DNA of 64,000 bases, from contig QHSP01000050.1 in NCBI GenBank assembly GCA_003220495.1, positions 1 through 64,000 of the forward strand. The letters run 5' to 3'. The stretch comes from Candidatus Rokuibacteriota bacterium (GTDB lineage: Bacteria; Methylomirabilota; Methylomirabilia; Rokubacteriales; CSP1-6). Below are positions 45,091 through 56,472 of the stretch, in pieces. The first letter of the stretch is position 1. Each line of letters starts with the position of its first letter. Under the pieces are notes generated by a model. That model saw only the letters and a program-made list of their open reading frames with translations. It was not told where the DNA came from and made no database searches. The translations under genes were made by a program, and so were the position numbers.

Positions 45091-46505
45091 TGAATGACGA
45101 AGCGCGCAAGCGCTGGGTCTTCATCGGCATCATGCTGTCGATCTTCCTGGCGGCGATCGAATCGACGGTCGTCGCCACCGCGATGCCAACGGTCGTGACG
45201 AGCCTCGGCGGCATCCGGATCTACTCGTGGGTGTTCTCGGGGTTTCTGCTCACCCAGACGGTGACGATGCCGCTCTGGGGTCGCTTCTCCGATCTCTACG
45301 GCCGGCGCCCGGTCTACCTGGCCGGGCTCGCGACCTTCCTGGTCGGCTCGGCGCTGTCGGGGGCGGCCCAGAACATGGTGCAGCTGATCCTGTTCCGGAT
45401 GGTGCAAGGGCTGGGCGCCGGCGCCTTGATGACCCTCGGCTACACGATCATCGGCGAGCTGTTCGGGCTGGAGCGTCGCGCGCGTATGCAGGGCTACATC
45501 TCGAGCGTGTGGGGCGTCGCGTCGCTCATGGGCCCGTGGGCCGGAGGCCTGCTCACCGATCACGCATCCTGGCGCTGGGTCTTCTATATCAACCTGCCGT
45601 TCGGCGCCGTCGCGATGGCGCTGATCGCCGGCGCGCTGACCTCGGGCTCGCGCCCGGCGCGGCGGCCGGTTGTGGACGGCGCCGGGGTCGCCCTCTTCGC
45701 GGCCGGCGTCTCCGCGCTCCTGCTCGGGATCGTGGAGGCCGGGCGCGTGGGATCCTGGTCGCAGATGGAGATCGTGGCGCTCCTCGTCCTGGGCGCGGCC
45801 GTGCTCGTTGCGTTCGTCGCGGTGGAGCGGCGCGCGGCCGAGCCGATCGTGCCGTTGCGATTGTTCAAGAACCGGATGGTCCTCGCCGCCGTCGTCACCC
45901 GGTTCCTGGCCGGCATGGCGATGTTCGGCGCGCTGTCCTTCGTGCCGCTGTTTCTGCAATCCGTGACCGGCGCCTCGGCGACGCGAGCAGGCGTGGTGCT
46001 CACGCCGTTCGTGCTCGGCTGGGTCGTGATGTCGGTGGTGAGCGCGCGGCTGGTGCTGCGCGTCGGTTACCGGGCGGTGGTGCTGATCGGCATGGCGAGC
46101 CTCACGGTGGCGTTCCTGCTCTTCCGGCGCTGGTCGGTCACCCTGTCGTCCGGCAGCGCGATGGTCGACGTCCTCCTGGCCGGCATCGGCATGGGGATGG
46201 TCGTCGTGCCGATGTTGATCGCCGTCCAGAGCGTGGTCGCGCGGAGCGATCTCGGCGCCGCGACCTCGCTGACGCAGTTCTTCATGTCGATCGGCGGTGC
46301 GCTGGGGCTCTCGCTGATGGGCGCCGTGATGTCGCAACGGCTGCACGCCGGACGGCCAATGGTCGATGCGCTGCACGGGGTCTTCGTGCTGGGTTCCGCG
46401 GTGTGCGTCGTCGCCCTCGCGTCCGCGTTCATGGTGCCGGCCGGTCGGGCCCAGGACCTGGCCCGCGGCGAAATGCGTGGCGAGCCGACGCGTGTGGGAG
46501 GATGA
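45090..46505 (+). CDS. MFS multidrug efflux transporter, DHA2 (14-TM) family
   Basis: This 471-residue transporter has about fourteen hydrophobic helices. It starts MNDEARKRWVFIGIMLSIFL; motif A-like GRFSDLYGRRPVYLAG lies near 62, motif C GLGAGALMTLGYTIIGELFG near 108, and WRWVFYINLPFGAVAM near 163. EmrB/QacA-type exporters pump drugs with protons. No MarR or TetR regulator and no EmrA partner are adjacent. ATG overlaps the DUF971 stop. Confidence 0.92.
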   Translation: MNDEARKRWVFIGIMLSIFLAAIESTVVATAMPTVVTSLGGIRIYSWVFSGFLLTQTVTMPLWGRFSDLYGRRPVYLAGLATFLVGSALSGAAQNMVQLILFRMVQGLGAGALMTLGYTIIGELFGLERRARMQGYISSVWGVASLMGPWAGGLLTDHASWRWVFYINLPFGAVAMALIAGALTSGSRPARRPVVDGAGVALFAAGVSALLLGIVEAGRVGSWSQMEIVALLVLGAAVLVAFVAVERRAAEPIVPLRLFKNRMVLAAVVTRFLAGMAMFGALSFVPLFLQSVTGASATRAGVVLTPFVLGWVVMSVVSARLVLRVGYRAVVLIGMASLTVAFLLFRRWSVTLSSGSAMVDVLLAGIGMGMVVVPMLIAVQSVVARSDLGAATSLTQFFMSIGGALGLSLMGAVMSQRLHAGRPMVDALHGVFVLGSAVCVVALASAFMVPAGRAQDLARGEMRGEPTRVGG

Positions 46506-46508
46506 ATC

Positions 46509-47015
46509 ATGGCGGGTGACGTGCCGCTTCTCGAGCGGTTGGCCAAGTTGCCGGCGGTGCCGGCGGCGGCGGCCGTGGAGCTCCTCGAGCGGCTCGCGAA
46601 GCCACAGACCGATCCGGTCATCGGGCCGCTGTTCGGCGTCGACGAGGATGGCGACATGGGGGTGAATCCGCTGGTGCCGGCGGTGCTCAAGCAGCTCGGC
46701 GACCGCAAGGAGCTGACGTGCTATGCGGCGCTCATCGAGGGACTGACCGGGATCTGGAACGCGGCGGTCCGCGCCGCGGTCGTGGCGCGGCTGCGCGCCT
46801 CCGGGCTGCCCCCGGACGATCTGCTGCTCAAGCTCGGAGCACTGTCGCCCACCCTGGGATTCGCCGCCGAGAAGCCCGGGTGGGCGCGCGAATGGCTCGC
46901 CGATCCGTTCACGCAGGACGCCCTGCTCGTGCAGCAGTGCGTGGTCCGGATGCTGCTGGCGCTTCGCACCATGGCCGACGCCCGCGGTGCGGAGCTGACG
47001 ACGACCATCGGTTGA
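46509..47015 (+). CDS. Hypothetical helical protein
   Basis: A 168-residue protein, three bases after the transporter stop, that starts MAGDVPLLERLAKLPAVPAA and is Ala/Leu-rich and mostly helical, with HEAT-like character (LLLKLGALSPTLGF near 105). No known domain, signal peptide or membrane helix is evident. Coupling to the transporter and the PPOX gene is by position only. Confidence 0.6.
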   Translation: MAGDVPLLERLAKLPAVPAAAAVELLERLAKPQTDPVIGPLFGVDEDGDMGVNPLVPAVLKQLGDRKELTCYAALIEGLTGIWNAAVRAAVVARLRASGLPPDDLLLKLGALSPTLGFAAEKPGWAREWLADPFTQDALLVQQCVVRMLLALRTMADARGAELTTTIG

Positions 47016-47056
47016 CCGAACAGGCTCGAGCAGGCCGCGAGCGAGGAGAGACGACG

Positions 47057-47452
47057 ATGGCGATGGTGCCCGAGAGCTACCGTGATTTGCTGACGAAGAA
47101 ATCGTTCGCCCACGTCGCGACCGTCGGCCGCGACGGCGCGCCGCAGGTGACGCCGGTGTGGATCGACTACGACGGCACGCACGTGCGGTTCAACACCGCC
47201 CGGGGGCGGGTGAAGGACAAGAACCTCCAGCGGAATCCGAAGATCGCGCTCTCGATCCAGGACCCCGACAACCCGTACCGGTATCTGCAGATCCGCGGTC
47301 GGGTCGTCGAGGTCACGGAGAAGGGGGCCGACGACCACATCGACGCGCTCGCCAAGAAGTACACCGGTCAGGAGCGGTACGCCCACCGTCGCCCCGGCGA
47401 GGTCCGCATCACCGTCAAGGTCTTGCCCGAGAAGATCCAGAGCATGGGATGA
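47057..47452 (+). CDS. PPOX-class F420/flavin-dependent oxidoreductase
   Basis: This 131-residue split-barrel protein starts MAMVPESYRDLLTKKSFAHV and has the flavin/F420-binding features RDGAPQVTPVWIDYDGTHVR, GRVKDKNLQRNPKIAL and a RPGEVRITVKVLPEKI end. Members of this class reduce or oxidise small substrates with FMN or F420. The GAGGAGAG site precedes ATG 47057. The F420 assignment is not proven; a heme or FMN role is possible. Confidence 0.85.
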   Translation: MAMVPESYRDLLTKKSFAHVATVGRDGAPQVTPVWIDYDGTHVRFNTARGRVKDKNLQRNPKIALSIQDPDNPYRYLQIRGRVVEVTEKGADDHIDALAKKYTGQERYAHRRPGEVRITVKVLPEKIQSMG

Positions 47453-47483
47453 GCAGCGGCCGTCTCCGGAGTCGGGCGCGCGA

Positions 47484-49425
<1,942 letters not shown>

Positions 49426-49433
<8 letters not shown>

Positions 49434-49731
49434 CTTCTACGCGCCGGTCGATCCCGCGATCTTGCGTCGTGAGCGCGCCAGGGCGCGCGAGCTGCGGCAG
49501 AGTCAGTGGTGGAAGCGGCGCATCGCCGAGGGCATCTGCTACTACTGCCGGCGTCGCGTCGGCCATCGCGCGCTGACGATGGACCATCAGGTTCCGCTCG
49601 GCCGCGGCGGCCGATCGACGCGCGGCAACGTCGTGCCCGCCTGCAAGGAGTGCAACACCAACAAGAAGGCGCTGGTCCCGCTCGAGTGGCAGGCGTACCT
49701 CGAGCGGCTGCACGCATCTCCGACCGAGTGA
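49426..49731 (+). CDS. HNH endonuclease-like protein
   Basis: The 101-residue protein has an HNH motif: CYYCRRRVG, MDHQVPLGRGGRSTRGNVV with the His/Asn core, and CKECNTNKK. The two CXXC pairs probably bind zinc and the histidine metal. The small size fits a stand-alone HNH nuclease or McrA-type protein; no toxin or restriction neighbour is present. ATG 49426 overlaps the ABC-F stop by eight bases, suggesting co-expression. Confidence 0.85.
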
Positions 49732-49854
49732 CCGTATCTTCCGCGCGTGTCCGAATGATTGGACGTTGACGCGTTCCGCCGACGGCGGGTTCAATGGTTT
49801 TCGCTCGCGAGCGTTCGAGTGATTGCCGTGCACCCCGAACGAAGGAGGAACTCC

Positions 49855-50172
49855 ATGAATCGCGTTCGCTTCTCGATCGTCGCGCTGCTCGTCGCGCTCG
49901 GATCATTGGCGCCGTGGTCGGCCGGCGCCGCACCGCCGTCGCACACCGGAGCCTCGACGACGTCCGCTTCCGATGCCGCGCCGGTCAACATCAACACTGC
50001 GGACGTCAAGGAGCTGATGAAGCTCGAAGGCGTCGGTCGCCGTGTCGCGGAGAAGATCGTCGAGTACCGCGACACGCACGGCCCGTTCAGGAAGCCGGAA
50101 GAACTCCGGAAGGTCGAAGGCGTCGGCAACGGACTGTGGGAGCGCAATCGCACGCGGATCGTGATCAAGTAG
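49855..50172 (+). CDS. ComEA-like helix-hairpin-helix exported protein
   Basis: This 105-residue protein has a signal peptide (MNRVRFSIVALLVALGSLAP, ending near SAGA) and a C-terminal tandem HhH domain: NINTADVKELMKLEGVGRRVAEKIVEYRDTHG carries GVGRRVA, then VEGVGNGLW. It is like ComEA, which binds incoming DNA in competence, but many ComEA-like proteins have no proven role. An AAGGAGGAA site precedes ATG. No other competence gene is adjacent. Confidence 0.85.
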   Translation: MNRVRFSIVALLVALGSLAPWSAGAAPPSHTGASTTSASDAAPVNINTADVKELMKLEGVGRRVAEKIVEYRDTHGPFRKPEELRKVEGVGNGLWERNRTRIVIK

Positions 50173-50372
50173 CGCCGCCGCCACTTTGTACTTTGGATCA
50201 CGACCGACCCGGGTGTAGGATTGGACCAAATCGGCCGGGACGTCACAGCGTCCCAACAGCGTCCCCGGCGGCAATTACGCCGACGGCTGACGTGGTCGAG
50301 CCCCGGGCCGGGAGTCGGCATCCGGTTCTGGGTGGGTGGGAACTGGGCCCGCGTGGCGGCCTTGCCGAGAAT

Positions 50373-50412
50373 AGGAGGTGATCCAGCCGATGTGTAACCC
50401 TACGGTGATCTG
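50373..50412 (-). other. Remnant-like copy of the 3' end of 16S rRNA
   Basis: The minus strand reads CACCGTAGGG, then eight diverged bases, then CGGCTGGATCACCTCCT. These blocks match the last 35 or so bases of bacterial 16S rRNA (helix 45 and the anti-Shine-Dalgarno tail) in order. The rest of a 16S gene is absent, because the flank holds a terminator-ended RNA candidate and csp genes. It may be a decayed rRNA fragment or a functional mimic of the 16S tail. Confidence 0.6.
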
Positions 50413-50431
50413 TGAGGTGGTTGCCTCCTAG
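50390..50431 (+). CDS. Possible 13-residue leader peptide
   Basis: ATG-TGT-AAC-CCT-ACG and eight more codons end in TAG at 50429-50431, giving MCNPTVICEVVAS. Its upstream AGGAGGTGAT is the strongest ribosome-site match in the window, six bases before the ATG. The stop falls inside the first hairpin of the RNA candidate. It is only a suggestion: there is no coding evidence beyond the start site, and the same bases are the reverse complement of the 16S tail. Confidence 0.25.
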   Translation: MCNPTVICEVVAS

Positions 50432-50566
50432 GCAGGGTCCACGCTAGCTCGGGTGGAACGCCTGGGAGTCCAGGCGCCACCGGCCCCGACGGTCCCGCTC
50501 TCACCAGCGGGGCGGCGCGACGCGCGAGTGAAAGCAGAACGCGCCGCAGCCACCGTCGGGGCTTTT
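50416..50566 (+). ncRNA. Candidate structured RNA of unknown family with terminator
   Basis: The + strand folds into two domains. Domain 1: GGTGG (50416-50420) pairs with CCACC (50477-50481) around three hairpins: TGCCT/AGGCA (50422-50434), TCCAC/GTGGA (50438-50457) and GCCTGG/CCAGGC (50460-50475). Domain 2: an 11-bp stem (50483-50493 with 50552-50562) encloses CCCGCT/AGCGGG (50494-50511) and GCGGCGCG/CGCGCCGC (50512-50547), followed by TTTT. No + strand gene follows, so it would be a free RNA. I recognise no family; a 6S-like identity was considered and not supported. Confidence 0.45.
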
Positions 50567-50571
50567 CATTT

Positions 50572-50610
50572 CTGAGGGGGCGACCCCCCTCAGACTCCCC
50601 GGCAGTCTTT
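50572..50610 (-). repeat. Duplicated csp 3' end with hairpin, distal copy
   Basis: On the minus strand this holds CGCAAAGACTGCCGGGG and a hairpin of CTGAGGGGG with its complement. It closely matches the real 3' end and hairpin of the csp gene at 50638-50690, 66 bases away, so it looks like a remnant of a duplicated csp tail. Confidence 0.5.
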
Positions 50611-50636
50611 GCGCGCGAGGTCTTGCGTTGTGAGGC

Positions 50637-50662
50637 GTGAGGGGGGCGAGCCCCCCCCTCAC
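50637..50662 (-). terminator. Hairpin after the first csp gene
   Basis: A 10-bp stem, GTGAGGGGGG with its complement, lies 13 bases after the csp stop codon on the minus strand. No U-tract follows; a similar hairpin at 50572-50593 lies further downstream. Confidence 0.55.
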
Positions 50663-50675
50663 TTCCCCGGTAGTC

Positions 50676-50876
50676 TTAGGCTTTGCGGACGTTGGCGGCC
50701 TGCAGACCTTTCGGACCGCGGGTCACCTCGAACTCGACCCGGTCACCCTCGCTGAGGCTCTTGAAGCCCTGAGCCTGGATGGCGCTGAAATGGACGAAGA
50801 CGTCCTCGCCGCCCTCCTGGGTGATGAAGCCGAAGCCCTTCGCGTCATTGAACCACTTCACTGTTCCCTGTGCCAT
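50676..50876 (-). CDS. Cold shock protein (CspA family)
   Basis: This 66-residue OB-fold RNA chaperone starts [20 protein letters not shown], with RNP1 KGFGFI and RNP2 DVFVHF. It differs from the second csp (52219) at only six positions, so the two are recent paralogues. It is the last gene of a csp-rhlE-csp trio on the minus strand. A conserved hairpin in the leader (50921-50939) resembles that of the other csp. The stop is followed by a hairpin terminator. Confidence 0.98.
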   Translation of the reverse strand: MAQGTVKWFNDAKGFGFITQEGGEDVFVHFSAIQAQGFKSLSEGDRVEFEVTRGPKGLQAANVRKA

Positions 50877-50920
50877 GACGTTTCCTCTTTCTCTGATGTG
50901 GAGCCCTACGCCCCGTTGAT

Positions 50921-50939
50921 CCCGGCCTCCGTGGCCGGG
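50921..50939 (-). promoter_or_regulatory. Leader hairpin of the first csp gene
   Basis: A 7-bp stem CCCGGCC with a 5-base loop lies 45 bases upstream of the csp ATG. The loop bases and position match the leader hairpin of the second csp (52462-52478, stem CCCGCCA), suggesting a shared cold-responsive mRNA element. Confidence 0.45.
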
Positions 50940-50961
50940 GTGTTACGCGCCTGTAGCCGTG

Positions 50962-50992
50962 TCGGGGCCTGGTCCCCGTCGGCCGAGGCGCG
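50962..50992 (-). repeat. Dispersed palindromic repeat, copy 3
   Basis: The minus strand reads CGCGCCTCGGCCGACGGGGA followed by CCAGGCCCCGA, between rhlE and the csp gene. It matches the copies at 11219-11260 and 22447-22480. On the minus strand it is preceded by TTTTGACT just after the rhlE stop. Confidence 0.5.
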
Positions 50993-51006
50993 AGTCAAAA
51001 TCGAAA

Positions 51007-52131
<1,125 letters not shown>

Positions 52132-52171
52132 GAAGATGGAACACCTTTCTGAGTGGCCTCTGCATTGGGCA

Positions 52172-52195
52172 CCCGGGCCCGTCGCCGGGCCCGGG
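52172..52195 (-). terminator. GC-rich hairpin between csp and rhlE
   Basis: CCCGGGCCC pairs perfectly with GGGCCCGGG across a 6-base loop, 23 bases after the second csp stop. Without a U-tract it may attenuate read-through into rhlE rather than fully terminate. Confidence 0.45.
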
Positions 52196-52218
52196 CGGGA
52201 GTGAACAGGGTGGGGTTA

Positions 52219-52419
52219 CTAGACCTTCCTGACGTTGGCTGCCTGAAGACCCTTCGGACCGCGAGTTACTTCGAACTCGACCCGATCACCTTCCGCAAGA
52301 CTCTTGAAACCCTGGGCTTGAATGGCGCTGTAGTGGACGAAGACGTCCTCGCCGCCCTCCTGCGTGATGAACCCATATCCCTTTGCATCGTTGAACCACT
52401 TTACTTGTCCTTGAGCCAT
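52219..52419 (-). CDS. Cold shock protein (CspA family)
   Basis: This 66-residue OB-fold protein starts [20 protein letters not shown], with RNP1 KGYGFI and RNP2 DVFVHY. It is the first gene of the csp-rhlE-csp trio. It has the same leader architecture as the other csp: a hairpin (52462-52478) some 40 bases upstream of the ATG. It binds single-stranded RNA to melt structure at low temperature. Confidence 0.98.
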   Translation of the reverse strand: MAQGQVKWFNDAKGYGFITQEGGEDVFVHYSAIQAQGFKSLAEGDRVEFEVTRGPKGLQAANVRKV

Positions 52420-52461
52420 ACCTCGGACCTCTCTTTAGGGGGGTCTTCAAGCCCCTGTGCT

Positions 52462-52478
52462 CCCGCCATCGTGGCGGG
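52462..52478 (-). promoter_or_regulatory. Leader hairpin of the second csp gene
   Basis: A 7-bp stem CCCGCCA with a 3-base loop lies 42 bases before the ATG. It parallels the leader hairpin of the first csp gene in position and loop sequence. Confidence 0.4.
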
Positions 52479-52500
52479 GTTACCTTCCGGAATTGGAAGG

Positions 52501-52537
52501 CAAACAAAAACGCCGCGCGAACTGGGCCCGCGCGGCG
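52501..52537 (-). terminator. Intrinsic terminator of the uncharacterised gene at 52629
   Basis: On the minus strand a perfect 9-bp stem CGCCGCGCG with a 9-base loop is followed directly by TTTTTGTTTG, a good Rho-independent terminator. It separates the preceding gene from the csp trio. Confidence 0.85.
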
Positions 52538-52628
52538 TGTGTCTCGATATATCACAATCGTTACCTGACTCCGTGAGTGCCAGAACCGGCGCATAGAATC
52601 ACATGCAGCGGCCCGCAAGTCAATCGAT

Positions 52629-53663
52629 TTATTCTACGGCGCGCGTGACGGGACGGGAACCGTTCCTCGTGCCGAGCCATCCAGGAATCGCGACCGAGAA
52701 ACGGCCGGCGGTTCCGCCGGCCACGATCACGTGAATCTCCTCCGTCGACGCAAACTTGGGAATCATGGCGCCCTCCTCGCGTCGACTTTCGCTCTTGCCG
52801 TAGCGCAGGTTGGTGCCCTCGCCGTGATCGGCATCGGGCAACAGCGCCTGATACGGTCGTCGCACCGTTTCGTGGAGGTGGCGCTTGAGGTCGTCCTTCG
52901 ACCACCCGCCGTCGGCGAACGTGCGCGCGTGCTCGGGACCGACGACCAGCATCGTGTGGGAGTAGAGCGGGAAGTGCTTGCTGTTCCAGAGCCCGGCCAT
53001 CGACCAGCCCAGCGATCCCCCGAGCTCGCGCGCCGTTCGGCTCGAATGATCCGAGATGCCGTGGGGCGCGTCGCCGGCGAACAGCGTGACGGCCGAGGTC
53101 TCCGCGGACAGGCCGCGTCCGGCGTGAAACGGCGGCCACGGACTCGCCTCCTCGTTCTCGCCGATGCAGTACGTATAGCGCCCGGGATGGCCGAACGTGG
53201 ACATCGAGATCTCCCCCGGGCGCGCACCACCGACGTTCATCATCAACAGGCGAAGGGCTCGACCGATCGTCGCGTTCGCTCGGTAGCCCGGCCCGAAGAC
53301 GCCGAACGCGCTGTTGAGGCCGATCAGGGTCCGGATCGGTCCGTTGACGACGATCAGCGGCGCGCTGAAGTGGGTCGAGGTTGAAACGCCGTGGAGGTTG
53401 AAGGCCGGATCACAGGCACATTCCGCGGCGGCGACGACGACGGGAAGATACTCGGGCCGACATCCGGCCAGGACCGCGTTGATGGCAGCTTTTTCGACGG
53501 TCAGCCGACCGTAGTTTGGCGGCATCTCCCCGAGCAGCTCGTCCCGCGACCGCCTGGCGCCCGCGAGCATCCGCTCGACACGCTCACGCGTCGGCGGCAC
53601 GACGGGGAGCCCATCGCTCACGCCCTTGTCGAACCAGACCTCGAATTCGTCGGCCGTTGTCAC
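52629..53663 (-). CDS. Uncharacterised conserved protein
   Basis: The 344-residue protein starts VTTADEFEVWFDKGVSDGLP. Family-like motifs are LPVVPPTRERVERMLAG near 19, AAAECACDPAFNLHGVSTST near 85 and NVGGARPGEISMSTFGHPG near 147. It ends with a small domain MIPKFASTEEIHVIVAGGTAGRF. I associate this sequence with widespread but unnamed proteins found near (seleno)protein or thiol-related genes in soil bacteria; the function is unknown. The cysteines in AECACD could be catalytic. GTG 53663 is the first sensible start; the longer frame runs into the mreB upstream region. It has its own intrinsic terminator. Confidence 0.75.
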   Translation of the reverse strand: MTTADEFEVWFDKGVSDGLPVVPPTRERVERMLAGARRSRDELLGEMPPNYGRLTVEKAAINAVLAGCRPEYLPVVVAAAECACDPAFNLHGVSTSTHFSAPLIVVNGPIRTLIGLNSAFGVFGPGYRANATIGRALRLLMMNVGGARPGEISMSTFGHPGRYTYCIGENEEASPWPPFHAGRGLSAETSAVTLFAGDAPHGISDHSSRTARELGGSLGWSMAGLWNSKHFPLYSHTMLVVGPEHARTFADGGWSKDDLKRHLHETVRRPYQALLPDADHGEGTNLRYGKSESRREEGAMIPKFASTEEIHVIVAGGTAGRFSVAIPGWLGTRNGSRPVTRAVE

Positions 53664-53893
53664 GCCGCGAATGCTATCCCGCCTTGCCGCCTTCCGGCAA
53701 TTCCCCGGGTCTGGTCTGAGCGCCGTTTGGGCGATTTCCGGGAATTTGGGTGCATGACGCTGGCTGTCACCAAAGGTGCCATCCTGGGTGTCCAAATCGA
53801 GCCACTCCGACGAAAGCGGCCGCTCGGCAGGGCGGCAGGAGGAGGGTGCGGCCCGCTCGATCGCGTGGACAATTCGTGGGGGCTTTCAGGTAG

Positions 53894-55096
<1,203 letters not shown>

Positions 55097-55129
55097 CAGG
55101 TTCTCAGCCTTCTCGCGGGGGGTCGGAAG

Positions 55130-55972
55130 GTGAATATTCGGAAGGTCGTACTGCTCGGCTCCCTGGTGGCGGCTTGCCTGTTGCTGCTCACCCTGCAGAC
55201 GCGCGGGTACGGCTCGACGGCGCGCGACTTCTTCGCCGTCGTCACCATGCCCATCCAGACCGGGCTCGCCAAGGCGAGCCGCGCGACCTTCGGCCTCTGG
55301 GACACCTACATCGACTGGAAGAACGTGCGCGCCGAGAACCGGCGGCTGCGCGCGGAAGTGCAAGGGCTTCGAGTCGGCGCGTTGCGCGTGACCGAGACCG
55401 ACGACGAGAACCGACGGCTGCGGCGGCTGCTCGCCCTGCAGGAGAATCTCCCGCTGACGACCCTGTCGGGGGAGATCATCGCCCGCGAGTGGGGCGGCTG
55501 GATCCGGTCGCTCACCGTCAACCGGGGTCGGGGCGACAACGTGCCGCGCCTGACCGCCGTGATCTCGCCCAACGGCCTCATCGGGCGCGTCGTCGACGTC
55601 CGTCTCGGCGTGTCGATCGTGCAGGTGCTCACCGACCCGACGTCGATCGTCGGCGCCCACGTGCTGAGAACGCGAACCCCGGGCATCGTCGAGGGCGACC
55701 CGCGCGGCACGCTCCGGTTCAAGTTCATGGCCCGCGACGGCGCCTCGATCCAGAGCGGCGACATGCTCGTGACCGCCGGGCAGGGCGGGCTCTTCCCGCG
55801 CGGCATCCCGATCGGCACCGTGCGCTCGATCGACAACCGGGGCGCCGCGCTCTTTCACTACGCCGACCTGACGCCCGCGGTGGACTTCGCGCGGGTCGAC
55901 GAGGTCCTGCTGGTGACGGGCGATTCCCAACGCGATCGCGACCTCACGGCCTTTTTCACGACGGGTGGCTGA
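55130..55972 (+). CDS. mreC: Rod shape-determining protein MreC
   Basis: The 280-residue protein has an N-terminal transmembrane helix (KVVLLGSLVAACLLLLTLQT), a coiled coil (about 65-110: NVRAENRRLRAEVQGL, then DENRRLRRLLALQE) and two beta domains, with NRGRGDNVPRLTAVISPNGLIGRV and GLFPRGIPIGTV near 225. It scaffolds PBP2 in the periplasm. The GTG lies 33 bases after mreB with GGTCGGAAGG upstream. Its stop overlaps the mreD ATG. Confidence 0.95.
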   Translation: MNIRKVVLLGSLVAACLLLLTLQTRGYGSTARDFFAVVTMPIQTGLAKASRATFGLWDTYIDWKNVRAENRRLRAEVQGLRVGALRVTETDDENRRLRRLLALQENLPLTTLSGEIIAREWGGWIRSLTVNRGRGDNVPRLTAVISPNGLIGRVVDVRLGVSIVQVLTDPTSIVGAHVLRTRTPGIVEGDPRGTLRFKFMARDGASIQSGDMLVTAGQGGLFPRGIPIGTVRSIDNRGAALFHYADLTPAVDFARVDEVLLVTGDSQRDRDLTAFFTTGG

Positions 55973-56472
55973 TGCGCACCCTGTTGATCCTGACGGTGGC
56001 GGGAGGCTCGGTCGCGCACGCGACTTTGACCCCGCTCGTCAGCATCGCGGGCGTGACGCCGGATATTCCGCTGATCATGGTCGTTCTGCTGGCGCTGCGG
56101 CGCGGCCCCGAGTTCGGGTGCCTGACCGGCTTCGTCACCGGCTTGTTGCAGGACGCGGCCGGCGGCGGCCTGATCGGCGTCCAGGCCATGACCAAGGCGG
56201 TGATCGGGTTCGGGATCGGTGTCGCCGGCGGACGGCTCCGCGTGAGTCAGCCGCTGGTCCAGGTTCCGGGGCTCGTCGTGCTCACGATCGCCGAAGGGCT
56301 CGCGCGCTTCGCGCTCTTGCAGGTCTTTCGCTTCCCGGCCCCGTTCGGTGAGCTGATGACGTACGTCGTGCTCCCGCAGGCGCTGTGCAACGGGTTCGTC
56401 GGCGCCGCCTTCGTCCTGGCTCTGGCCTGGACGCAGACCCTGCGCGACCACTTCGAAGGCAGCCGGCCGTGA
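55972..56472 (+). CDS. mreD: Rod shape-determining protein MreD
   Basis: This 166-residue integral membrane protein has about five helices (LILTVAGGSVAHATL, GVTPDIPLIMVVLLAL, FVTGLLQDAAGGGLIGVQA and later ones), typical for MreD, which links MreC and the cytoplasmic filaments. ATG overlaps the mreC stop; the stop overlaps the mrdA GTG. Confidence 0.9.
   Translation: MRTLLILTVAGGSVAHATLTPLVSIAGVTPDIPLIMVVLLALRRGPEFGCLTGFVTGLLQDAAGGGLIGVQAMTKAVIGFGIGVAGGRLRVSQPLVQVPGLVVLTIAEGLARFALLQVFRFPAPFGELMTYVVLPQALCNGFVGAAFVLALAWTQTLRDHFEGSRP

Noticed and set aside
50390-50566. Calling the structured RNA 6S RNA (ssrS)
   Set aside because: Length and GGTCC/GGTGGAACG patches are suggestive, but the fold gives two branched domains rather than one long hairpin with a central bubble, so no family name is given.
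53660-53872. A small minus-strand gene upstream of mreB
   Set aside because: No ribosome site or family resemblance; Ser/Arg/Pro-rich composition is typical of a spurious frame.
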